Assembly: GCF_000196655.1 (NCBI RefSeq)
Contig: NC_014253.1
Coordinates: forward strand, 1,231,423-1,295,422
Length of the DNA: 64,000 nucleotides
Source: Methanohalobium evestigatum Z-7303
Lineage (GTDB): Archaea; Halobacteriota; Methanosarcinia; Methanosarcinales; Methanosarcinaceae
Direction: 5' to 3'
Positions 8,196-17,283 of this stretch are shown in pieces. The notes beneath the pieces are model-generated. The model saw only the letters and a list, made by a program, of their open reading frames with translations. It had not been told where the DNA came from and did not search any database. A program made the translations under genes and the position numbers. The number at the start of each line of letters is the position of its first letter. The stretch's first letter is position 1.

Positions 8196-10682
8196 ATGAC
8201 CGGTGAGGAAAAGAAAAATAAACTCATAAACAGCCTATCGTATTTCATAGGAGTAATAGCTTCATTTCTGGTAGCGTTCTATATAAGGACTATCCCGAAA
8301 GCTGGAGTATTTATATCCGAGAACTTTGTGCGATTTGGTGGGAATGACCCTTGGTACCATTTAAGGAACGTAGAAAATATTTTGCATAATTTCCCTGACA
8401 TGTTATGGTTCGATGCTTATACACAATTTCCAAATGGTACAGAACAGGTATTTGCACCACTTTTTGACATGATTCTTGCATTTATCTTATGGATAATAGG
8501 TCTAGGTGATCCTAGCCAGAGCTTAATTCATACGTTCAGTGCTTATTATCCCACTATACTGGGTGCACTTGTAGTAATACCTACATATTTTGCAGGTAAA
8601 TGGCTGTATGATAGAAGAGTAGGGTTACTATCAGCTATCCTTGTTGCAATTGCACCAGGACAATTCCTTTCAAGGTCGATGATTGGATTCAACGACCACC
8701 ACATCGCAGAAACACTTTTCAGCACAATTGTTGCTGCTCTTTTAATAATAGCTATTGTAAAAGCACGCCAGCATAACATTAGCTTCGAAAACCTCAAAAA
8801 CAAAAACTTCAGCGAATTTAAACAAGCAATCCCATATTTCATCTTTACCGGTATAGCACTTGGCCTCTATACACTTTCATGGAAAGGAGCACTTTTCTTC
8901 AGCTTCATAATCGGTGTTTATATAACCATCCAGCATATCATAGACCATCTGCATGGTAGAAGTACCGATTATCTAGCAATTGGCGGAATTACAATTTTCT
9001 TTGTAACTTTGATAATGGTTTTAATCACACCAGAACTTGGTGGTTCGAAATCCTTGAATATTAAAGGTTTACTCGGTGGAATTTTAGCGTTCCCGATACT
9101 TACAGGTATATCCATTGCGCTTAAAAACAAAGACCTGAAAAGATATTATTATCCGTTTGCAGTAGCTGCATTTTTCATAGCAGGAATAGGACTGGCTAGA
9201 CTATTCTCACCTTCAGCCTATCAATTGGTAACCAATGTTGGTGGCTATTTCATGCGAACCGGCGGAGCACTCACAATCGCAGAAGCATCACCACTTCTAA
9301 ATATGGGCGGTCAATTTTCATTTGCACCACTCTGGTTCAACTTTGGAACACTCGCATTAATCTCCTTCTTAGCACTGGCATTCCTTGCCTACAAATCGAC
9401 AAAAGAAAACACACCAGAGAGAACTTTCCTGATAATCTGGTCGATAATGGTCATCTGGGCCATGCTCCAGCAGAACAGGTTCGCTTACTACTATTCAGTT
9501 AACGCATCATTACTCAGCGCATTCATCGGTATCAAAATACTGGATTTTGCAGGCTGGCAAACTCTAACCGACAATTTCAGAGAAAAACTCCACTCGTCCA
9601 AAGAAAAACTTAATTTCGGTAGTTTTCTGAAAAATAATCTTGGAATCTGGCACATAATAGCTTTTGTGATAGTAATTCTGGTACTTATTGTTCCAACTGC
9701 GAATGAAACCATGAACCAGACACGTGGTGTCGGTGGTCCACAGGGACAGTGGATAGAAGGACTGCAGTGGCTGGAATACAACACACCAGACCCTGGGCTG
9801 GATTATTACGAGAGTTATGAGATACCTGAAGACGGCAGTTATGATTATCCGGATGAAGCCTATGGTGTAATGTCCTGGTGGGACTACGGCCACTGGATAG
9901 AGGTCATCGGACACAGGATTCCTAATGCTAACCCATTCCAGCAAGGTATCGGTGGTCGTAGAGGTTCGATAAACGATGAAGCAATGCCGGGTGCATCCAC
10001 TTTCTTCACAGCACCATCTGAAGAGAAAGCAACAGAAGTGCTGGAAGAAATACATCCAGACCCGGATAAAGCCGGTGCAAGATATGTAGTATCCGATGCA
10101 CAAATGGCAACCGGTAAATTCTACGCAATGGCTGCATGGACTTTAGATACAAAAGATTACTATGTACAGGTCCAGACCCAGCAGGGACAGCAAAGAGTTC
10201 CGGGTGAGCGATACTACAACTCCATGGAAGCGAGACTGCACATCTTTGACGGTGACGGGCTCGAACAATACCGCATGGTGCACGAGACCAGACCAGGAAA
10301 TTCACCTGAGAGAGGTTACAAGCAGGTTTACAACGTACTCCACGGCGGAAACCTGGAACTTCAGGACACCGGGTTTGTCAAGATATTCGAATATGTAGAA
10401 GGTGCAAAGGTACAAGGTACAGCACCTGAAGATACAAAAGTTACAATCAGTGTACCGATTCGAACCAGTCAAGGACGTACATTCGAGTATTCACAGACAA
10501 CTACCTCGGACGGTACATATTCATTCACAGTACCTTACTCTACAGAAGGACCTATACAGGGTGAGACCCAGTTCGATACCATGCCGACAGAACCCTATAC
10601 TATCTCTTACAACAACGTGACAGAGCAGGTATCTGTTACAGAAAGAGATGTTCTGGACGGCAATACAGTAGAGGTGCAGTGA
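8196..10682 (+). CDS. aglB: Oligosaccharyltransferase AglB (STT3 family)
   Basis: The 828-residue membrane protein is the archaeal oligosaccharyltransferase, which moves a lipid-linked glycan to Asn in N-x-S/T sequons on the outer face of the membrane. Residues 15-500 form many transmembrane helices. The first external loop has the GGNDPWYHLRNVEN segment with the metal-binding acid. The soluble domain begins with MSWWDYGHWIE near residue 560, containing the signature WWDYG. The last about 90 residues form a beta-rich tail. The ATG at 8196 is chosen; an in-frame GTG at 8187 is also open. It closes the glycan locus and probably uses products of the genes before it. Confidence 0.95.
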   Translation: MTGEEKKNKLINSLSYFIGVIASFLVAFYIRTIPKAGVFISENFVRFGGNDPWYHLRNVENILHNFPDMLWFDAYTQFPNGTEQVFAPLFDMILAFILWIIGLGDPSQSLIHTFSAYYPTILGALVVIPTYFAGKWLYDRRVGLLSAILVAIAPGQFLSRSMIGFNDHHIAETLFSTIVAALLIIAIVKARQHNISFENLKNKNFSEFKQAIPYFIFTGIALGLYTLSWKGALFFSFIIGVYITIQHIIDHLHGRSTDYLAIGGITIFFVTLIMVLITPELGGSKSLNIKGLLGGILAFPILTGISIALKNKDLKRYYYPFAVAAFFIAGIGLARLFSPSAYQLVTNVGGYFMRTGGALTIAEASPLLNMGGQFSFAPLWFNFGTLALISFLALAFLAYKSTKENTPERTFLIIWSIMVIWAMLQQNRFAYYYSVNASLLSAFIGIKILDFAGWQTLTDNFREKLHSSKEKLNFGSFLKNNLGIWHIIAFVIVILVLIVPTANETMNQTRGVGGPQGQWIEGLQWLEYNTPDPGLDYYESYEIPEDGSYDYPDEAYGVMSWWDYGHWIEVIGHRIPNANPFQQGIGGRRGSINDEAMPGASTFFTAPSEEKATEVLEEIHPDPDKAGARYVVSDAQMATGKFYAMAAWTLDTKDYYVQVQTQQGQQRVPGERYYNSMEARLHIFDGDGLEQYRMVHETRPGNSPERGYKQVYNVLHGGNLELQDTGFVKIFEYVEGAKVQGTAPEDTKVTISVPIRTSQGRTFEYSQTTTSDGTYSFTVPYSTEGPIQGETQFDTMPTEPYTISYNNVTEQVSVTERDVLDGNTVEVQ

Positions 10683-10703
10683 TTATCTAAAATACAGCAC
10701 CTC
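10671..10703 (+). terminator. Stem-loop terminator overlapping aglB stop
   Basis: GAGGTGC at 10671-10677 pairs perfectly with GCACCTC at 10697-10703, and a T-rich run follows. The 5' arm covers the last codons of aglB, so it probably ends aglB transcription. Confidence 0.6.
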
Positions 10704-10856
10704 TTCCTTTTTCTATTTTTAACTGGTTTTTTTGAATTTCTGATTATTTTCCTGTTTTAGATGGTTATTTTTTAACCTATATCTCATAACCTAACAACAA
10801 TACTAAATCTAACATCATTTTTTATACTCTACTACCATATTTACTTATAAACTATT

Positions 10857-11168
10857 ATGAACTCATGTTATAACCAACTCAAATCTAACAAACGCATCCA
10901 GAAACTACATCGAATTCTGCCAGATCTGAAGAAAAGGTATCCTATCAAATATCTGGGTATTTTTGGATCATATGTAAGAGATGAACAAACACCGGATAGC
11001 GATTTTGATGTGCTTATAGATTTCAATAAACCGATATCATTACTGGATTTTGCAGGATTGGAACTGGAATTGTCTGATACATTGAGTGTTAAAGTAGATC
11101 TGGTATCAAAAACTTCTTTGAAATCAATAATTGGAAAACGTATAATGGATGAGGTTGTGGAATTATGA
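10857..11168 (+). CDS. MNT-type nucleotidyltransferase (antitoxin-like)
   Basis: A 103-residue minimal nucleotidyltransferase. GIFGSYVRDEQTPDSDFDVLIDF carries the GSxxR...SDxD signature, with the two catalytic aspartates and a third later acid in VKVDLVS. In HEPN/MNT pairs this protein is the antitoxin, adding AMP to the HEPN ribonuclease. The next gene overlaps its stop (ATGA), the classical arrangement. The motif looks intact here even though the partner is altered. Confidence 0.85.
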   Translation: MNSCYNQLKSNKRIQKLHRILPDLKKRYPIKYLGIFGSYVRDEQTPDSDFDVLIDFNKPISLLDFAGLELELSDTLSVKVDLVSKTSLKSIIGKRIMDEVVEL

Positions 11169-11503
11169 CAAAACATGAAATTGAATATATCGAAAACATC
11201 CTCAAAGCGATGGAGAATTCTCAGGATTTTACTGCTGACTATACATTCAACGATTTCAAAGAAGACGAAAAAACACAGTACGCAGTTGAGTGGGCACTAA
11301 AAATGATTGGCGAAATGTCCAGAATTATAACAGAAGAAACAAAAAGTAAATACCCAGATATCCCATGGAATGAACTAGAAAATCTAGGGGATATTTTAAC
11401 TAACTATCATAAAACAGACCTTCATTTAATTTGGAATACGGTTCAAAAAGATATTCCACCACTGATACCAGAATTTAGACGTATACTTTCAAATATCCAG
11501 TAA
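11165..11503 (+). CDS. HEPN (DUF86) family protein with lost RNase motif
   Basis: The 112-residue all-helical protein matches DUF86/HEPN toxins in length, order and in DIPWNELENLGDIL and LIWNTVQKDIPPLIPEF. The catalytic R-x4-6-H motif, normally around MRNRLIHGYF, reads ENLGDILTNYHKTD here: the arginine is a glycine and the histidine is not at its usual position. It is therefore probably inactive as a ribonuclease. It overlaps the nucleotidyltransferase gene by four bases. It may be a domesticated or decaying toxin. Confidence 0.78.
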   Translation: MTKHEIEYIENILKAMENSQDFTADYTFNDFKEDEKTQYAVEWALKMIGEMSRIITEETKSKYPDIPWNELENLGDILTNYHKTDLHLIWNTVQKDIPPLIPEFRRILSNIQ

Positions 11504-11517
11504 TTGCGAGCTTGACC

Positions 11518-11637
11518 ATGAACCACAAAAATAGAAACAAGAGACAAATTCAAAAAAACAGGGACAGATTAGTTGAATACAGCAAAAAGTTGATCGATGA
11601 AAGAAAGGACGAGTTTCTACATATCGATAAAATCTAA
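11518..11637 (+). CDS. Small basic ORF, 39 codons
   Basis: After the HEPN gene a short open frame encodes a highly charged peptide (MNHKNRNKRQIQKNRDRL and onward to HIDKI). No family is recognised. Its ATG lies 15 bases after the HEPN stop, so translation with the pair is possible, but no strong ribosome binding site is seen. It may be a chance frame. Confidence 0.25.
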   Translation: MNHKNRNKRQIQKNRDRLVEYSKKLIDERKDEFLHIDKI

Positions 11638-11721
11638 CCATACAACACAGGTTAGAATTTATCTATCATGAATCTCTACTTTGTTTATTCTTTTAAAATA
11701 ATAAATAAATTAACACAAGTC

Positions 11722-11790
11722 CAAAAACGAAAAATTGGATTTAATGTATCCAAACCCCGTGTAAACCGCCCGCAAGGGCGGCACATAAAA
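11722..11790 (+). repeat. Dispersed hairpin repeat, copy 1
   Basis: CCGCCC-GCAA-GGGCGG at 11766-11781 is a six-pair GC stem with a GCAA tetraloop, preceded by TCCAAACCCC and followed by an A-rich tract. The same block occurs at 28202-28265, and a degenerate one at 53420-53485. The stem and flanks are conserved while the surroundings differ, so this is a small dispersed element. Possibly a terminator or a structured RNA end; copy 1 lies just downstream of the trkH remnant. Confidence 0.6.
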
Positions 11791-12590
11791 AAATCAATCA
11801 CCATTTTTTCCAGAATTCTGGAGTCAGCATCACAATCACGGTAAACACTTCCAGCCGCCCAACCAGCATGTAAAATGAAAGTATCAATTTACCGGAATCA
11901 GGAACACTGTTAAAACCTTCCATAGGCCCAACTATACCCATACCGGGTCCCACATTACCAAGTGCTGCAATCGATGCTGTTACAGAGGATTCCAGATCCA
12001 GACCCATGATAGCAAGAAGAATCGTACCCACAGCAAATATTAATATATAGATTATAAAAAAAGCGATGACAGAACGCATCACATCCTCTTGAAGACTTTT
12101 ATTATTATACTTTATCCTTTTAACTGCATGTCTGTGCACTACACTGAAAACCTCCCTGCGTGCAAATTAGACCAGAAGCAGCCATCTAACCATTTTTATA
12201 CCGCCTGCTGTAGATCCGGCACAGCCGCCAAAAAACATCAAAGCCAGCAATATTATCTTAGCCGAGGAGAACCACTGGTTAAAATCAACAGTTGCATAAC
12301 CTGTAGTTGTCACAATTGATACAACCTGGAATATAGAATATCTGAATGAGCTTGCAAGTGTGCCGCCCATATCCCTCCAGAGCAAAAATGTCAGTGCAGC
12401 TGTTGCACAAAATACCACCAGAAAATAAAATCTGAATTCATCGTCTTTAATCAAAGTTTTTCTGTTAACAAATATTGTTTTATAATGGAGTGCAAAGCTC
12501 ACTCCGGATATGAATATAAACACAACGATAATACCTTCAATCAATGGACTATTAAAAGCTGCAATACTATCATCATAAGGTCAATAGCCC

Positions 12591-12841
12591 ACCGCTAAAG
12601 CGGTGAGCTTGCCCCTGCGGTAAGCTTTGATTGACCAGACTGAGTTCCCATGAGGAACTACGTTATCCCGACTATGATACCCTCGGATGCTTCCTTAGTC
12701 CGTTGCTCTATCGCATCGCATTAAACAGTCCTGAGAGGTAGGGACAGTGTGCATGCATGACAAACCGGGATAACATTGTCGAAGGGAGACGGTCTCCAAG
12801 ACCGCGTAACCTGCACGATAGCAGAGAGAGGAGTAATATCC
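12591..12841 (+). ncRNA. Predicted omega RNA of IscB element 1
   Basis: IscB nucleases are guided by an omega RNA encoded directly upstream. This 250-base interval has no convincing protein, yet block 12686-12752 (GATGC..CCT.AGTCC.TTGCTCT ... AACAGT.CTG..AGGTAGG.ACAGT) recurs in the same place and orientation before the second iscB (57060-57124, minus). GAGCTTG after the left hairpin and TTGACCAGAC are also shared. The guide would come from the sequence just outside the left end, here trkH DNA. RNA ends are not determined. Confidence 0.65.
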
Positions 12842-14158
12842 ATGGTATTCGTATTGAACAAGAACAAGAAATTTTTAACACCGTGCCATCCGGCCAAAGC
12901 CAGAATTCTGCTGAAAGCCAGAAAAGCTACTATACACAAAAAATATCCTTTCACAATAAGACTGAAAGAACTGAAATCAGATGACATAAAAGATGATTTC
13001 AGACTCAAAATCGACTACGGTTCAAAACACACTGGTCTAGCCATACTTAAGAACAACAAAGATGTTATCTGGTTAGCTCAGATTCATCACAGAACCGATA
13101 TTAAAAAGAAATTAGATGATAGGAGGAGTTTCAGACGCAGAAGAAGATCAAAGAATCTGAGATACAGGAAACCCAGATTTGATAATAGGAAAAAACCGAA
13201 AGGATGGCTCCCACCATCTCTACAGAGCAGAGTAGACAACATCCAGACATGGGTCAGAAAGTTGATGAAACTGATACCTATCAACTCAATATCTTACGAA
13301 AATATCAAATTCGATACTCAACTGATGCAGAACCCTGAAATCAAAGGTGTTGAGTATCAACAGGGAACTCTGAAGGGTTATGAAGTCAGGGAATATCTGC
13401 TGGAAAAGTTCCAGAGAACCTGTGCTTATTGCGACAAACAGAATGTACAGTTAGAAGTTGAACATATAGTACCGAGAAGTAGAGGTGGTTCCGATAGAGT
13501 TTCCAATTTAACCATCGCTTGTCACGACTGCAATCAGAGAAAAAGTAACCTGACTGCTGAAGAATTCGGTTATCCTGAAGTGCATGAGAAAGCCAGAAAA
13601 TCTCTGAAAGATGCTGCTGTAATCAACGCTACAAAATGGAAAGTTCTTGATGTACTGAAAAACACAGGGCTACCGGTAGAATGCGGTACAGGTGCTCTAA
13701 CCAAGATGAACAGGATTAAACTGAACCTACCGAAAGATCACCATTTCGATGCATGCTGTGTAGGAGAATCCACACCCGATGAACTCAGATTCAAAACTAA
13801 CAGTGTACTGCACATCCATGCTAAAGGCAGAGGCAGTTACAAGAGATGTAAACTGGATAAATACGGGTTCCCGAGAAAACCTGCACCCAGAATCAAATAC
13901 ATATTTGGTTTTCAATCAGGAGACATCATAAAAGCGATAGTTGAAAATGGGAAGTATAAAGGCACCTGGAAAGGTGCTGTAACATGCAGAAGCAAAGGCT
14001 ATTTCGATATCAAAAACGGTACTAAAAGGATTGCACAGGGTATAAACCATAAATATTTCAAACTCGTGCAGAGATTCGATGGATATACCTATCAATTAGA
14101 CAGATTAAACCTGAACTCAAATACAAATACCGATGGTCGCAATTCCTCCCACTGTTGA
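12842..14158 (+). CDS. iscB: IscB RNA-guided nuclease (RuvC/HNH), copy 1
   Basis: The 438-residue protein is IscB, the transposon-encoded ancestor-type relative of Cas9. Order: N-terminal PLMP-like domain (here KKFLTPCHPAKARILL rather than KPLMP), RuvC-I with the aspartate in KIDYGSKHTG, an arginine-rich bridge helix (RRSFRRRRRSKNLRYRKPRF), RuvC-II with SYENIKFD, an HNH domain (LEVEHIVPRSRGGSDR, then HDCNQRK), RuvC-III with KDHHFDAC, and a C-terminal target-interaction region. The ATG at 12842 follows GAGAGGAG. All nuclease residues look intact, so it may be active although its host gene is dead. Confidence 0.9.
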   Translation: MVFVLNKNKKFLTPCHPAKARILLKARKATIHKKYPFTIRLKELKSDDIKDDFRLKIDYGSKHTGLAILKNNKDVIWLAQIHHRTDIKKKLDDRRSFRRRRRSKNLRYRKPRFDNRKKPKGWLPPSLQSRVDNIQTWVRKLMKLIPINSISYENIKFDTQLMQNPEIKGVEYQQGTLKGYEVREYLLEKFQRTCAYCDKQNVQLEVEHIVPRSRGGSDRVSNLTIACHDCNQRKSNLTAEEFGYPEVHEKARKSLKDAAVINATKWKVLDVLKNTGLPVECGTGALTKMNRIKLNLPKDHHFDACCVGESTPDELRFKTNSVLHIHAKGRGSYKRCKLDKYGFPRKPAPRIKYIFGFQSGDIIKAIVENGKYKGTWKGAVTCRSKGYFDIKNGTKRIAQGINHKYFKLVQRFDGYTYQLDRLNLNSNTNTDGRNSSHC

Positions 14159-14807
14159 AACAGTGGGATTCCTTGCGACGTCTCTCGTGAGTAATTGCAT
14201 CATAAAGGGATGCACCCGCCATTTTCATGGATACTGTCTGCAATACGGTTAAAACAAGGTATACCATCCAGAGAATTTTAGCTGTACCTCTAATAAGAGG
14301 GTCCAATTTATCTTCCTGGATGCCGGGCATTTCTGCCCGGAACATTTGCCTACCACCCACCCCTATTTTTGGAAGGATGGATATAAAAAGAACAATAATT
14401 CCCATACCACCAAGCCATTGGGTCATACTGCGCCAGAAAAGCAGTCCTTTAGGATATGATTCTATACCAACAAGCACAGTAGACCCGGTAGCTGTGAAAC
14501 CGGACATGGACTCAAATAATGCGTCGACAAAACCGATATCATAAAAAAGGTAAGGTATGGTTCCAAAAAGAACCACTGAAATCCATCCAAAAGCTACTAT
14601 GGCAAAAGCTTCTCTCAGTTTCCATTCGCCCTAGGGTTTAAACAAGAACAAAAATATTGTTCCTACAATAATAGTTACAACAGAAGACACTACAAAAGGT
14701 TGGGTAGATTCTCCATAAAAGAGAGCCACAAAAAATGGAACGATTATTGTAAATCCAATAAGTATAAGCAGACGACCTACAACGTTTAGAACCACATTTA
14801 GTTTCAT

Positions 14808-15170
14808 TTTTTTATCATCAACTATTTAAACGTCCATTAGAGTAGAAACCACAATTATTCCTTTTACCAAACCATTTGCAGAGTATTTAACCTGGATTTT
14901 GAAACCTATAAAAACCCACTTAACTTCAAAATAAAGATAAGAATCAAATTATTTTAACTATTTTCTTTGAACTACTCAACCACTGGGCAAAGATTCCTGA
15001 GGTACCTATTTCAATTAGAAGATGATTGAGGTTTCATCAATTAGAATACCATAATTTACGATGTTAGGTTTCAAATTATTATAATTCCCACTAGTTTATT
15101 CTACATTCAAATCGAAAAACTCTGAACTAAAAAAAATCAAGAGTTGAATCTGGTAAGATTCAATTTAAAT
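14808..15170. other. Intergenic, no gene seen
   Basis: AT-rich interval between the trkH remnant and ppcA. I see no coding frame of weight. It contains the ppcA terminator at 15129-15163; the trkH promoter should lie near 14820-14860 on the minus strand, where no clear TATA box stands out. Confidence 0.4.
15129..15163 (-). terminator. Terminator of PEP carboxylase
   Basis: TTGAATC (15144-15150) pairs with GATTCAA (15157-15163); on the minus strand the stem is followed by CTCTTGATTTTTTTT. It lies just downstream of the ppcA stop, a typical stem plus U-tract arrangement. Confidence 0.65.
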
Positions 15171-16751
15171 TCACCCCAGCGCTTTCCTCATTTTAGCCAT
15201 CTGTATCAATGTCGAGCGTACAAGCTGTGATATCTCTTCATCCATGAGGTCGCCTGTGTATTTAGCATCAAGCATATGCGGCTGCAGCATATCAAGCAAC
15301 ATTTTGTACGACGGGTTACACTTTTTCTCAAGTCCAAATGTTTCACTCAGGATTTTAACATCTTTTTGGATATCCTCCATCAGTGGAGCAGGCAGGAATC
15401 TAGATGCAGCATCAAGGTCCAGATAATCGAATGCGAATTCAAGGTCAGATTTAAGTGACGGGAAGTATTCTGAAAGCAACCTATCATGAACATCTTCACC
15501 CATCTTTTCTCTAACCTTTTCCAGGGCTGTTCCTGTTCCGATGATCTCTGGAGGAATTCCCATGGAATATAAAGCACCTGTAAATTTTATAGCTCTTGGA
15601 AGTTCCATACTCTCTTTTGGCATGCTGTCTTCAAGTTCCTTTTTAATATCGCTTCGGCATGCACAGGATACACCTGTGATATCGGGAACGTCTCTTGCAT
15701 ATCCTGTACCACCACCGCGAACCAAACGGTCACGTTGTGGTGGAAGTAGATCTGCTATACGGTTTATAGACGATGAGATCTGTTGTATCGATTTGTTATA
15801 ACGTGCACCGAAAATTCCTATAATGTTTATGATTTCTTCTTTTTCACTAGAGTTGAATATCCTTGCAGTTTTTGAAAGTTCGGATTTTGCAATATTAACC
15901 AGTTTTTCTGCATCGCTTTCTGCATGGTTGTATCTTAGGGCGGACTGCAAGGTGATGGTGTCGATACCCCTGTATTCTTCAAAAAAATTGTCTGCATTTT
16001 TGAGGCTCATGTGTCCTCTAAATGGTAGTGAACCGGCTCCGAGTATGATACCTATATCTGTACCGGTATCCATTCCCAGTTGATTAAGCTCACTTATCGC
16101 ATATTTGCATGAAAGATTACTTGCAACATGTCCGAAGGATAGAGCAGAGTCGGATTTTCCTATAAATACCCTGTATCTATTCTCATCTATGTCGAGTAGA
16201 TCCTGGTTAGCTTTTATTAGCTCGTTTATTATTTTCCCGGCATTCAGTAATCCCTGAACGTCTTCAAGAAGCGGTATTATCCTCGGTGTTTCCATCTTGA
16301 AATTGAATTCTTTTTTAGCAAGTTCGCTCACATCTTGCATATGCTGCTGTGCAGCTACTATTTCCTGGATGTTACTTGTCATTGGATGGACGAATTCAGT
16401 TATTGCCTGAGATTTGGAGTATTGATAAGCATTGTAGTTAGCTTCTGCAATAGACATCATCACCATCAATTGTCTGAACCGGTTTTCATGAAGTGCACTG
16501 GTAGCCCTTGGTGTGATAAAAACATCTTTTCCGGGAATTATATCAGTTTCATCTATAAATTTTGAAACTATCTGGACGTTTTGATGGTACGGCGTTGTTT
16601 TGCCTTCATAATCAGGCATGTATTCATCGCAGCCAAATTTTACGACTGCCTCTAATGCTTCGTTTATTTCTTCTTTTGTCGATATGTACTTTGATACCGA
16701 GTCCGGATGCTGTGTACACATCACTTTCGGGAATTTTCCGTCCTTTTGCAT
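15171..16751 (-). CDS. ppcA: Archaeal-type phosphoenolpyruvate carboxylase
   Basis: The 526-residue product starts MQKDGKFPKVMCTQHPDS, the N-terminal signature of archaeal-type PEP carboxylase, which forms oxaloacetate from PEP and bicarbonate for anabolism. DEYMPDYEGKTTPYHQ, ITPRATSALHENRFRQ, VFIGKSDSALSFGHVAS and QRDRLVRGGGTGYARD contain the conserved acid, His and Arg clusters. Length fits the short archaeal class, not the 900-residue bacterial one. The ATG at 16751 follows GGTGGGTAG; an in-frame GTG at 16766 overlaps that site and is less likely. Confidence 0.95.
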   Translation of the reverse strand: MQKDGKFPKVMCTQHPDSVSKYISTKEEINEALEAVVKFGCDEYMPDYEGKTTPYHQNVQIVSKFIDETDIIPGKDVFITPRATSALHENRFRQLMVMMSIAEANYNAYQYSKSQAITEFVHPMTSNIQEIVAAQQHMQDVSELAKKEFNFKMETPRIIPLLEDVQGLLNAGKIINELIKANQDLLDIDENRYRVFIGKSDSALSFGHVASNLSCKYAISELNQLGMDTGTDIGIILGAGSLPFRGHMSLKNADNFFEEYRGIDTITLQSALRYNHAESDAEKLVNIAKSELSKTARIFNSSEKEEIINIIGIFGARYNKSIQQISSSINRIADLLPPQRDRLVRGGGTGYARDVPDITGVSCACRSDIKKELEDSMPKESMELPRAIKFTGALYSMGIPPEIIGTGTALEKVREKMGEDVHDRLLSEYFPSLKSDLEFAFDYLDLDAASRFLPAPLMEDIQKDVKILSETFGLEKKCNPSYKMLLDMLQPHMLDAKYTGDLMDEEISQLVRSTLIQMAKMRKALG

Positions 16752-16766
16752 ATATAAACTACCCAC

Positions 16767-17094
16767 CAGTTAGAAGTATAGCAATTAATTTACTATGTTG
16801 TTATTTATCTTGATTAACGCAGAGGATTGGTTGAAAAGCATTGTCAACCGGTATGATGGTCTCGATTAACAATTGTTATAAATTTTCACCTATTTTGTTA
16901 ACATTCGTTATAAATCTATCCCTATTTATCTGAAAATGGAGAACATTGGCATCAAGGGATTTATTAATCCATAATTATGAGTTATCTTTAGCATATTCTG
17001 ACAAAATAACATGTAGAAATGAACCATATAAAATTGTGGGCAGAAATCTAAAATCCACCAAAAGTATTTGCACATCTAAAAATGGTGATTTACA
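16767..17094. other. Intergenic between ppcA and CGGC remnant
   Basis: No gene seen. It should hold the ppcA promoter on the minus strand; the A/T-rich TTATAAAT-like strings around 16877 and 16909 are possible TATA boxes, but I cannot choose between them. Confidence 0.35.
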
Positions 17095-17283
17095 TTGAAG
17101 ATAGGAATTATCAGATGCCAACAAACAGAGGATATGTGTCCTGGTACAATGGATTTCAAAATAATAAAGGAAAAGAAATTTGCATTTGAAGGCATTACAG
17201 GAGATATTGATATAATAGGTATGGTTTCCTGTGGCGGTTGTCCAGGTAAAAAGGCCATATATAGACTTGTGGATGTTGTATAG
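17095..17283 (+). pseudogene. CGGC-domain protein, truncated
   Basis: The 62-codon frame reads MKIGIIRCQQTEDMCPGT and VSCGGCPGKKAIYRLVDVV, the N-terminal half of CGGC-domain proteins, whose Cys clusters are thought to bind metal. Full members are about 110-130 residues and have further Cys/His residues after this point. Here TAG follows LVDVV, and reading on gives no family match. Start is TTG, with GGTGATT upstream. Most likely a 3'-truncated remnant, although a short product could be made. Confidence 0.65.

Larger units (their letters stand above)
12581..14182 (+). mobile_element. IscB element 1 (IS200/IS605 superfamily), inserted in trkH
   Basis: The element starts near TCAATAGCCC, with the left-end hairpin ACCGCTAAAGCGGT at about 12591-12604, and ends after the right-end hairpin CCCACTGTT/AACAGTGGG (14148-14167) flanked by GGTCGCAATTCC and CCTTGCGAC. 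It carries a predicted omega RNA then iscB; no tnpA transposase is present, so it would need one in trans. Its ends resemble those of the element at 55664-57284. Exact boundaries are estimated from where the trkH reading frame stops matching. Confidence 0.75.
11798..14807 (-). pseudogene. trkH: trkH potassium transporter, disrupted
   Basis: TrkH-type potassium uptake subunit in pieces. The N-terminus starts at ATG 14807 (MKLNVVLNVVGRLLILIG); TAG at 14631-14633 interrupts it at codon 59, with GEWKLREAFAIVAFGW beyond. Selectivity-filter-like segments SMSGFTATGSTVL and SIVTTTGYATVD are visible. After LYDAITH the frame is broken by an IscB element (12581-14182) and resumes at PYDDSIAAFNSPLIEG; about 11 residues expected between are missing. 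A TAA at 12167-12169 stands in MVRWLLLV*FARREVF, where Lys is usual. The C-terminus ends at 11798. Stop, insertion and deletion make this a pseudogene. No trkA is adjacent. Confidence 0.88.

Noticed and set aside
9564..10305. Long minus-strand frames inside aglB
   Set aside because: They are shadows of the aglB coding sequence, with no family resemblance and no ribosome binding site.
17281..17283. Pyrrolysine readthrough of the TAG ending the CGGC-domain frame
   Set aside because: The sequence after the TAG does not resemble the rest of the CGGC family and ends after 24 codons, so truncation is more likely.
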